The position numbers were made by a program, and so were the translations under genes. From NCBI RefSeq assembly GCF_030652515.1, contig NZ_JAUSAR010000137.1, positions 40,874-104,873 of the forward strand: a stretch of 64,000 nucleotides of DNA. Direction: 5' to 3'. The notes under the pieces are model-generated. The model did not search any database, was not told where the DNA came from, and was given only the letters and a program-made list of their open reading frames with translations. The DNA is from Aquabacterium sp. Its GTDB lineage: Bacteria > Pseudomonadota > Gammaproteobacteria > Burkholderiales > Burkholderiaceae_C. Shown one piece after another: positions 58,070 through 64,000 of the stretch (positions are counted from its first letter, which is position 1; each line of letters begins with the position of its first letter).

Positions 58070-58453
58070 AGTGCCCCCTTTAAAATGGTGTGCAACCCAT
58101 CTCCAAACCATCTGTCTGCTGCTTTCTATTGTTTCTGCCGTATCTACTACCCGGCCAGGCGCAGTTTTCGGTTTCCCCCAAAGCCCTTCCGACGAATTGA
58201 CTTGCCAGCGGCGGGTTTTATGGTATCAGTTTTTCGGGGGCTGAGCGTTGAGGATATTGGGTTCCAAATCCCCTACCCGCCAATTTCGCGGTGACGGGAA
58301 ATTGACTTGGGTGGTTGGATTTCCTATCCTCCAAATCGTCGCGCCAGGAATAGGAAATTTCAGGGGTAATGCAGAGGAAATGCGGACCGACTGTGTGCGC
58401 TGAAGTGTGCAAGATCGAACTTGCATCTATTGTTTTCTTTTGGGAGCCCGGAT
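58070..58453. other. intergenic region with two small palindromes
   Basis: No gene is supported in these 384 bases between divergent genes. CAATTTC (58281-58287) pairs with GAAATTG (58298-58304), and ATTTCCTATCC (58319-58329) pairs with GGAATAGGAAAT (58347-58358) with one extra base. They may be regulatory or repeat remnants. Promoters for the flanking genes must lie here but none is clear. Confidence 0.5.
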
Positions 58454-59581
58454 ATGGCTGGTCTTTTTCGTTTTGTACTGCTCGTCTGCCTTGTCTTTGC
58501 CAGCCTCGGCAGTCCGGGATACGCCTTCGATGCGCCTGCCTTTCAGGGTGATGTGCTGGATGAGGCAGGCGTGCTGGATGAGGCGGACAAGGCTGCGCTG
58601 CTGGCAAGGATTCGCATATTGCGCGAGTCGGACGGTGTCTGGGCGGCGATCTATGTCGCGCGCGACTTGCAGGGCGACACCATCGAGAATGCGACGGTAA
58701 AGATTTTCGAAAAATGGAAGCTGGGCCTTGCCGGCAAGGACAACGGGCTGCTCATAATGATTGTGCCGAGCGCTCGGCAGATGCGTATCGAGGTGGGTTA
58801 CGGTTTGGAAGGCTTCATCACGGATGTATTCAGCAACCGGATAATCAATGAGCAATTTAAACCGGCCTTTCGCGAACAACGCTACACCGATGGGCTGCTT
58901 GCCGGCTTGGAGAGATTGGCTGCTGCAGCACGGGGTGAGGTCCAGGCGGAAGGCCCGCCCCCCGATCCCGTCTTGGCGCCGCCGCAGGATATCAACTGGG
59001 ACGGGGCGTGGGCCAGATTCGGATTCTCCCTCGGCGCCAACCTGATGCCGATCCTGCTGTATCTGCTGGCCCGGTATTACGGTCGCATTAAGGGGCGAGT
59101 GGAACAGGAAAAAAAGAATACCGGCACAGGATTGGGCGAGATCAAGACGATGTTCATACTGTTCAGCTTCTTCGGTGTCTTTTTCGGGGTGTTCTATGCA
59201 GTGTTTGGCGCCGCGTTCGCAGGAGAGCCGGATATTCTGTGGGTTCTGATGGCGGTGAACGGGTTGTTTGCCGGTTTGTTCGTACTGCCTTTTGCATTCA
59301 AGGCGAGCAGTTACCTGTCTGCTGACGTATTCCGGCGCCAGCAGGCACGGGGGCGTTTGTTGCGCATCAAGAAACGATCCAGTAAGGCGCGCAACATCTT
59401 TGGCGTCTGGTTCGATCCGGCTCAGGTCAGCGTCAGCGGCGGCGGTACTATGCCGGAGCCGCGCAGTTCGTCGTCGGGATCATCTTCCGGCTCTGGTTCC
59501 AGCTCCAGTTCCAGTTCCAGTTCTTCCTCATCCTCCGGTGGAGGTCGATCCGGTGGCGGCGGGGCTTCGGGAAGCTGGTGA
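58454..59581 (+). CDS. TPM-domain membrane protein (YgcG family)
   Basis: The 375-residue protein has a signal peptide (FVLLVCLVFASLGSPGYA), an extracytoplasmic TPM domain (about residues 27-155: VLDEAGVLDEADKAALLARI, KDNGLLIMIVPSARQMRIEVGYGLEG), several membrane helices (about 195-290), and a C-terminus of nearly pure Ser and Gly. TPM domains occur in photosystem II repair phosphatases and in membrane proteins of unsettled function. The Ser tract is encoded by near-repeats of AGTTCC, a candidate for replication slippage. The start is ATG 58454. Confidence 0.88.
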   Translation: MAGLFRFVLLVCLVFASLGSPGYAFDAPAFQGDVLDEAGVLDEADKAALLARIRILRESDGVWAAIYVARDLQGDTIENATVKIFEKWKLGLAGKDNGLLIMIVPSARQMRIEVGYGLEGFITDVFSNRIINEQFKPAFREQRYTDGLLAGLERLAAAARGEVQAEGPPPDPVLAPPQDINWDGAWARFGFSLGANLMPILLYLLARYYGRIKGRVEQEKKNTGTGLGEIKTMFILFSFFGVFFGVFYAVFGAAFAGEPDILWVLMAVNGLFAGLFVLPFAFKASSYLSADVFRRQQARGRLLRIKKRSSKARNIFGVWFDPAQVSVSGGGTMPEPRSSSSGSSSGSGSSSSSSSSSSSSSGGGRSGGGGASGSW

Positions 59582-59752
59582 GTGGCCCAAGTCTTTGAAG
59601 ACGTTTTGTGAGCGAAACTGACTTTGCCAGGCCGTCAATATTGAAGTGCTGGTTGGTGGGGGAGATGACATATTGAACCCGCATCCGATCTGTCATTGAG
59701 TCGGCAAATGACTTGAGCAAACCTGCTGTAAATTGTTGGGTGTCGAATCAAG

Positions 59753-60166
59753 ATGAAAACGCCTAATTACTGGATCGAATATGCCGCCGACTGGCGTTTG
59801 GCACCCATGGCCTACTGGGTTCACGTTGAAGCGGATGGTAAGCCATGGGCGCGCGCAGAGCGCTTCGAGCCGCCTGCACCCGCCGCTGTGCCACACAAAG
59901 GGTTCCCGATTATATGTGTGGAGTTCGGCGAATTTACCCTGCAGTTTTCATCGCAAGCCCAGATTGCGGAGTGTATCCGCGTGCTGTCACTCTCTCCATT
60001 ACCGACCACTTCCCGGCTGGTTGCATTACGCAACCCGGGAGTCGGATTGAACAGTCACTGGCTGAGCCGTCTCCCGTCCGGGATCAAGTCGCCGAAAAAT
60101 CGGGCGCTATGCGTCAAGACACTGGTTGCCGTGCTTTCTAAAATGTCGGGTAGTGCCAATCCTTGA
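59753..60166 (+). CDS. hypothetical protein, 137 residues
   Basis: I do not recognise a named domain. The protein starts MKTPNYWIEYAADWRL, is soluble, and ends with a segment GLNSHWLSRLPSGIKSPKNR of a kind I have seen in short uncharacterised proteobacterial proteins. No signal or membrane segment is present. It is the last gene before the ssrA islet, 171 bases after the TPM gene. Confidence 0.6.
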   Translation: MKTPNYWIEYAADWRLAPMAYWVHVEADGKPWARAERFEPPAPAAVPHKGFPIICVEFGEFTLQFSSQAQIAECIRVLSLSPLPTTSRLVALRNPGVGLNSHWLSRLPSGIKSPKNRALCVKTLVAVLSKMSGSANP

Positions 60167-60327
60167 GCAGTTGCATGAATATGCAGCCGATATTGAATTG
60201 ACATCAGCGTCATTTCTTCATTCTGGTCAATCTGCTTGCGTTGAGATTGAGCGGGAGTTTCTATGTCTGCTCAAACATATGTATCAAGGCATATTCGTAT
60301 CAATTTCCCGCGTCGTCGTGTTTAAAA

Positions 60328-60362
60328 AAAAAGCCCATCCTTTGCGGATGAGCTTTCGTTTT
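60328..60362 (-). terminator. terminator beside the tmRNA-end remnant
   Basis: On the - strand GAAAGCTCATCC - GCAAA - GGATGGGCTTT forms a near-perfect stem followed by a run of T. It follows the tmRNA-like CCA end by a few bases and may be the original ssrA terminator. Confidence 0.7.
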
Positions 60363-60364
60363 AT

Positions 60365-60393
60365 TGGTGGGGCGGCGGGAATTGAACCCGCGC
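60365..60393 (-). repeat. degenerate att site: copy of the tmRNA 3' end
   Basis: The + strand TGGTGG-GGCGGCGGGAATTG followed by AACCCGCG matches the true ssrA end at 63701-63729 with a single missing base. The lost base shortens the acceptor strand, so it is not a functional RNA end. Together the copies flank the islet at 60394-63700 as expected for site-specific integration at ssrA. Confidence 0.75.
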
Positions 60394-60643
60394 TTCTCTG
60401 CCCTTACGCTATCGGCCACTTGGGCATAACTACCGCTTGGGAATTTCTGCAAAATACCCCCAAAAATACCCCCGCTTTGACTTGATGGAAATTGCTCTAC
60501 CGAACCTGAGATCGGGTCAACTCACCGGCATTGAGCTGGCGAATGACTGGTGCAATTCTATAAAATAATCGCCTCGTTCACTTTGCACATTTTTCAGTTC
60601 AATATCGAGCACAGCACTAGTTGATGGTTCCTCATTTATTGCC

Positions 60644-61951
60644 ATGACAGCCACAGACGATTCCTTGGGTAAATCCGCAGATTCGCAAGAAAAGCTCGAA
60701 ACCCCGTTAACGCGCGAGGCCCTGTACGCACTTGTCTGGTCCGAGCCGATGCTTAAGGTCGCTGCGAAGTTTGGTGTTTCATCCAGCTACATGGCGAGGG
60801 TCTGTACACGCATGAATGTTCCTCGGCCCGAGCGCGGCTATTGGGCAAAACTTGCTGTAGGTAATACGCAGAAGCAAGTCCCTCTCCCTGAAGCTCACCC
60901 AGGAAATGAATTGATCTGGTCTCGGGATGGCAGCAGCGAACATGTTCCCAGACCATTACCAAAGCCTCCAGTCCATACACGGCGCATGCGAACGACCCCC
61001 ACGCTGCGCATGAGTCAGCACCCTCTCATCAACGGTACCAAGGCGCTTTTCGAATCTGGGCGGCTCTCTTATGGAGGAGAGTATCTAAAGCCAGCGAAGA
61101 AGCTACTGGTAGATATGGCCGTGACTAAAACCGGGCTCGACAAGGCGCTGTCTTTCGCCAACCAATTCTTCTTGTCGCTTGAGGAACATGGCTATCGCGT
61201 CGTTATTGCACCACATGGTGAACACCTTCGAAGAGAAGAGGTAGATGAGCGCGAAAATCCAGGTAAGCACCGCCATTTCAACAACCTTTGGTCGCCGGGG
61301 CGCGACACCGTAGTCTATGTGGGGACGGTGGCGATTGGTTTGACAATCATTGAGATGTCGGAGGAGGTGGAGGTTCGCTACGTCAATGGCGAGTATGTTC
61401 GGGTGAGGGATTATGTTCCACCAAAACGCGGACGGTATGCCGTCGATCATTCTTGGACAACGATGAAAGATATTCCCACTGGAAGGTTGTGCTTACAGGC
61501 CTACTCCCCTTATGCAAGAGCAAAGTGGAAAAAGCAATGGCGAGAAACGACAGCAGCTCGCAGTCTTGATGCGCAAATAAGGGGGATTGTGAAAGAGTTG
61601 GAGGAGGCCGCAGTTGAAGTTGCCCACCTTGTCGAGGAGGGAATGCGTCAAGCAGAGATTGAGCATCAACAGTGGGAGGCTCAACGGCGGGAATGGAGGC
61701 GCGAAGAGGAGGAGCGTCGAACTGCCAAAGCACTAAAGCAAAGTAGAGAAGATCTGCACCATATTATTGATCGGTGGGCAGAATCAAACCGCATCGAGCA
61801 GTTTTTCGTTGAAGCAGAGCGGAGGGCCGCAGCCTTGGATGCGGAAGAAAGACTTAGGCTCCTTGATCGATTGAAGCAAGCTCGCGAACTGATTGGCAGC
61901 ATCGATGCCCTGGATCATTTCTTGGACTGGAAGTCGCCCGATGAGCGGTGA
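60644..61951 (+). CDS. HTH-containing hypothetical protein of mobile islets
   Basis: The 435-residue protein begins with a helix-turn-helix-like unit (LTREALYALVWSEPMLKVAAKFGVSSSYMARVC) followed by VPRPERGYWAKLAVG, a combination I have seen in uncharacterised proteins on genomic islands. The middle region is mixed alpha/beta. The C-terminal third is a highly charged coiled coil (QQWEAQRREWRREEEERR). No nuclease or ATPase motif is visible. It lies inside the ssrA islet 79 bases before abiEi. A regulatory or defence-related role is possible but unproven. Confidence 0.75.
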   Translation: MTATDDSLGKSADSQEKLETPLTREALYALVWSEPMLKVAAKFGVSSSYMARVCTRMNVPRPERGYWAKLAVGNTQKQVPLPEAHPGNELIWSRDGSSEHVPRPLPKPPVHTRRMRTTPTLRMSQHPLINGTKALFESGRLSYGGEYLKPAKKLLVDMAVTKTGLDKALSFANQFFLSLEEHGYRVVIAPHGEHLRREEVDERENPGKHRHFNNLWSPGRDTVVYVGTVAIGLTIIEMSEEVEVRYVNGEYVRVRDYVPPKRGRYAVDHSWTTMKDIPTGRLCLQAYSPYARAKWKKQWRETTAARSLDAQIRGIVKELEEAAVEVAHLVEEGMRQAEIEHQQWEAQRREWRREEEERRTAKALKQSREDLHHIIDRWAESNRIEQFFVEAERRAAALDAEERLRLLDRLKQARELIGSIDALDHFLDWKSPDER

Positions 61952-61973
61952 TGCTTTTGAGCTTCACCGGGCG

Positions 61974-62023
61974 TTGTTCCAATATTGCGGTATTTGTGCA
62001 TAATTACCGAAAATATGGAACAA
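61974..62023. promoter_or_regulatory. 50-bp palindromic operator and promoter of abiE
   Basis: The left half beginning TTGTTCCAATATTGCGGTA and the right half ending TTACCGAAAATATGGAACAA are inverted copies with 18 of 25 positions matching. A -35-like TTGTTC (61974-61979) and -10 CATAAT (61999-62004) are embedded (19-base spacing). AbiEi antitoxins are known to repress their own promoter through inverted repeats; the end of this one is 7 bases before the abiEi ATG. Confidence 0.7.
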
Positions 62024-62030
62024 TGCCAAT

Positions 62031-62630
62031 ATGACCACGACTGAAAGCCATATCCAGACACTCCTGCGCAGTGCAGGCACAGCACGATCACGTGAACTGG
62101 TCGCGGCGGGCATTACCCGTAGCCAGATTTCGCGAATGGTTGCGGCAAGCCAACTGGTGCGGGTGGCGCGGGGGCTGTATACCATGCCCGGCTACAAGGG
62201 GGGGGAGCATAGCGCGCTGGTGGCAGTGGCGAAGCGCGCACCCTATGTGGTATTTTGCCTGCTCACGGCACTGCGCATTCACGATCTGACAACTCAGGCG
62301 CCATACGAGGTCTGGATCGCTATCGGTAACAAGAGTCATCCACCCCGCCTTGAGTATCCGCCGCTGCGCACAGTGCGTTTTTCTGATGCCGCACTGACAT
62401 CAGGCGTAGAGACGCGGCAACTTGATGGCGTGAAGGTGCAAGTAACTTGCGTAGCCAAGACGGTGGCAGACTGTTTCAAGTTTCGCAACAAAATCGGTCT
62501 GGATGTAGCGCTTGAGGCGCTACGTGAGGCGCGCCGAGCAAAGAAGGTGAGTGCCGACGATCTATGGCGATATGCGAAGATCAATCGTGTGACCAATGTG
62601 ATGCGCCCTTATCTGGAGGCGGTAGCGTGA
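62031..62630 (+). CDS. abiEi: type IV antitoxin AbiEi
   Basis: The 199-residue protein has the AbiEi layout: an N-terminal winged helix (SRELVAAGITRSQISRMVAASQLVRVARGLY), a middle domain with FCLLTALRIHDLTTQAP, and the C-terminal antitoxin domain (VAKTVADCFKFRNKIGLDVALEALREA). It counteracts AbiEii without direct binding and represses transcription. Its stop overlaps the toxin GTG (62627-62630). Confidence 0.92.
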   Translation: MTTTESHIQTLLRSAGTARSRELVAAGITRSQISRMVAASQLVRVARGLYTMPGYKGGEHSALVAVAKRAPYVVFCLLTALRIHDLTTQAPYEVWIAIGNKSHPPRLEYPPLRTVRFSDAALTSGVETRQLDGVKVQVTCVAKTVADCFKFRNKIGLDVALEALREARRAKKVSADDLWRYAKINRVTNVMRPYLEAVA

Positions 62631-63508
62631 CAGTGGATCTGATAGCGTCGATACATGCTCGCTTGTTGAATAAGGCCAAGGCGCGTGGCGAGGACTTCAA
62701 CCTCATCCTGACGCGTTATGCGATTGAACGCTTTTTGTATCGTCTCTCCCTCGCTCCGGCGCGTGACGTATTTTGGTTAAAAGGGGCGCTACTGTTTGAT
62801 CTGTGGTTTGACGTACCGCACCGGCCAACCCGCGACGCAGATTTTCTCGGCTTCGGCCCGATTGATATCGAGGCACTCGCGAATACGGTACGTGAAATCT
62901 GCGGCATCGATGTGGATGATGGCATGACATTCGACCCTGCTTCGATTACGGTTGAGGAAATCCGTGAGGAAGCCCGATATGGTGGTTTGCGTGTACGGTT
63001 GGTGGCCAGGCTTGGGAATGCACGTAATACGGTTCAACTCGATGTCGGTTATGGGGACGCAGTAACGCCGGGGCCGGAGGAAGCGGTTTACCCAACCTTG
63101 CTGGAAGAGCTGCCAGCGCCACGCTTGCGCGTTTATCCACGTGCGGCAGTGGCGGCTGAGAAGCTGGAGGCAATTGTGAGTCTCGGTATGGCAAACAGTC
63201 GGATGAAGGACTACTTTGATTTGCGAGCCTTGGTGCACGAGGGAGTACTGGATGCCCGGCAATTGGGCGATGCAATTGCAGCAACGTTTCAGCGCCGTCA
63301 AACATTGGTGCCGGAAAATATGCCGCTTGGTCTGACTGATGAGTTTGCATACGACACGACGAAGCAAGCTCAGTGGAAAGCGTTCCTTGGAAAGAATCGG
63401 CTTGATGCATCGACGCTGAATGAGGTCATTGAGGAGATTCGAAGTTTTGTCACGGAGCCACTTAAGTTGGCGCGGCAGAGGAATGGGGAGAACGAGATAG
63501 GTTTTTAG
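62627..63508 (+). CDS. abiEii: type IV toxin AbiEii, nucleotidyltransferase
   Basis: The 293-residue protein is a DNA polymerase beta-like nucleotidyltransferase. The KG-containing motif FWLKGALLFDLWF and RPTRDADFLGF with its acidic pair form the core; AAEKLEAIVSLGMANSRMKDYFDL is the second conserved block. AbiEii-type enzymes modify tRNA or consume GTP and stop growth during phage infection. GTG 62627 is chosen because it overlaps the AbiEi stop; an extension to 62564 lies inside abiEi. Confidence 0.92.
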   Translation: MTVDLIASIHARLLNKAKARGEDFNLILTRYAIERFLYRLSLAPARDVFWLKGALLFDLWFDVPHRPTRDADFLGFGPIDIEALANTVREICGIDVDDGMTFDPASITVEEIREEARYGGLRVRLVARLGNARNTVQLDVGYGDAVTPGPEEAVYPTLLEELPAPRLRVYPRAAVAAEKLEAIVSLGMANSRMKDYFDLRALVHEGVLDARQLGDAIAATFQRRQTLVPENMPLGLTDEFAYDTTKQAQWKAFLGKNRLDASTLNEVIEEIRSFVTEPLKLARQRNGENEIGF

Positions 63509-63512
63509 CTTA

Positions 63513-63532
63513 TCGGTGGAGGCGGGGAATTG
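63513..63532 (-). repeat. third, degenerate copy of the tmRNA 3' end
   Basis: GGTGGAGGCGG-GGAATTGG matches the start of the ssrA end sequence (GGTGGAGGCGGCGGGAATTG) with two bases missing, then diverges. It lies just after the abiEii stop, about 190 bases from the real ssrA end. This may be a trace of an earlier or second integration. Confidence 0.5.
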
Positions 63533-63570
63533 GCCTCGCATTCGCCTGCATGCGAATGCCGCTCCAGGCT

Positions 63571-63597
63571 ACAAACAGCACGCAGGTGCTGTTTGTT
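63571..63597 (+). terminator. terminator hairpin after abiEii
   Basis: CAAACAGCAC - GCAG - GTGCTGTTTG is a perfect 10-bp stem followed by TTT, about 60 bases after the abiEii stop. Confidence 0.75.
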
Positions 63598-63661
63598 TAA
63601 CGCTCTCCGCCCCGCTCCCGTGCCGGACGCAGATTCAGTTTCCGTGCAATCTTTACGCAAC

Positions 63662-63698
63662 AAATAGAAACGACACCACAAGGGTGTCGTTTCTATTT
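63662..63698 (-). terminator. ssrA terminator
   Basis: AAATAGAAACGACACC and GGTGTCGTTTCTATTT form a perfect 16-bp stem around ACAAG. On the - strand it begins 3 bases after the tmRNA CCA end. It could stop transcription from both sides. Confidence 0.88.
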
Positions 63699-63700
63699 GT

Positions 63701-64000
63701 TGGTGGAGGCGGCGGGAATTGAACCCGCGTCCGCAAGCCCTCTACAGGCAGTTCTACATACTTAGTCTGGTTATTTAATTTTATCCGGCAGACGCCAACC
63801 GACAGGCTGCTACTGGACGAGTCACCTAAATTTAATGTTATACAAAGTAACCCTGCATAACACGATTCCGTGTAAATGATCCCACTCATCGCGGCATTAC
63901 TGCCTTGAGCCCCTCCACGGACAGCAGGGTGTGGGATCTAACCGGTTAAGCGGCTAGAGCGTACTTTTCGTCGTTTGCGACTATTGGTTTTCCAGCTGAT
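63701..64000 (-). ncRNA. ssrA: tmRNA, 5' part outside window
   Basis: The 3' end on the - strand is GCGGG-TTCAATT-CCCGC followed by the acceptor strand CGCCTCC and ACCA, a tRNA-like domain with encoded CCA. The tag-coding part at 63946-63978 reads ANDEKYALAA followed by TAA; E. coli has ANDENYALAA. tmRNA with SmpB rescues stalled ribosomes and tags proteins for ClpXP. The 5' end lies beyond base 64000. Its 3' end is the attachment site for the islet on the left. Confidence 0.95.

Larger units (their letters stand above)
60167..60643. other. left boundary of the ssrA islet, no gene
   Basis: These 477 bases contain a terminator and a degenerate copy of the tmRNA 3' end (60327-60394), then a doubled motif ATACCCCCAAAAATACCCCC at 60455-60474 often seen near integrase attachment sites. 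No integrase gene is left. Short open frames here are translations of the tmRNA remnant. Confidence 0.6.

Noticed and set aside
60360..60450. A complete tRNA gene on the - strand
   Set aside because: Only the T arm and a shortened acceptor strand can be drawn; no matching 5' acceptor, D arm or anticodon arm is found.
60126..60485. A possible 119-residue protein at the left end of the ssrA islet
   Set aside because: Its segment GAAGIEPALL is the translation of the tmRNA 3' end remnant and its tail comes from the ATACCCCC motif, so it is not a real gene.

Overview
The window looks like a chromosomal segment of a betaproteobacterium, most likely order Nitrosomonadales and possibly the Gallionellaceae. 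This rests on gene order and protein character: trpB-trpA-accD-folC-dedD-cvpA-purF, metZ, recA-recX-alaS, ilvE-zinc ribbon-waaF-phosphomannomutase, ribF-ileS-lspA-ispH, rlmJ, EarP with an EF-P carrying Arg32, and several hemerythrins. No rRNA or species marker is present, so the placement is inference. Most of the DNA is GC-rich housekeeping sequence; a few AT-richer patches stand out.

Layout. 1-7540: tryptophan, fatty acid, folate and purine operon on the + strand, interrupted by an AT-rich lipoprotein gene (2891-3562). 7706-11044: metZ, pncC, recA, recX. 11167-12408: a small two-gene unit on the - strand plus inverted repeats, separating recX from alaS. 12409-15634: alaS and a single-domain response regulator. 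15647-19349 (- strand): ilvE, a MITE-like repeat, a zinc ribbon protein, waaF with an in-frame UGA near its end, and phosphomannomutase. 19513-29821: adenylate cyclase, glnE, yhdP, a nitrilase-family amidase and tldD. 29893-31129: three hemerythrins. 31186-37334: ribF, ileS, lspA, ispH and a ThiO-like oxidase, then tRNA-Thr(CGU). 37498-46149: an ABC export operon (membrane fusion protein, ATPase, two FtsX/MacB-type permeases) whose two permease genes are separated by a 4.2-kb foreign-looking cassette. 46240-49102: rlmJ, earP, efp. 49336-53253 (- strand): hexose-6-phosphate mutarotase, a GspE/PilB ATPase and a lipoprotein. 53495-59581: CHASE2 adenylate cyclase, SH3 protein, M48 protease, a FadL-like porin (- strand) and a TPM-domain protein. 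60167-64000: an islet between copies of the tmRNA 3' end, carrying a large HTH protein and an AbiE toxin-antitoxin pair, then ssrA itself (- strand, cut by the window end).

The most interesting region is the cassette at about 40705-44945. It holds a toxin-antitoxin-like pair (DUF6516/TumE-like protein and an HTH partner) with a palindromic operator over the -35 box and an apparently leaderless start. Two overlapping genes of unknown family follow: a long helical protein and a protein with a possible PD-(D/E)XK-type nuclease core. I cannot assign the second pair to any defence system I know, so it is the main candidate for an undescribed system. A second accessory locus, the ssrA islet with AbiEi/AbiEii, has a 50-bp palindromic operator directly before abiEi.

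Other points worth checking are the UGA replacing a likely Cys codon in waaF, a repeat-derived in-frame insertion inside EarP, and several families of palindromic intergenic repeats.
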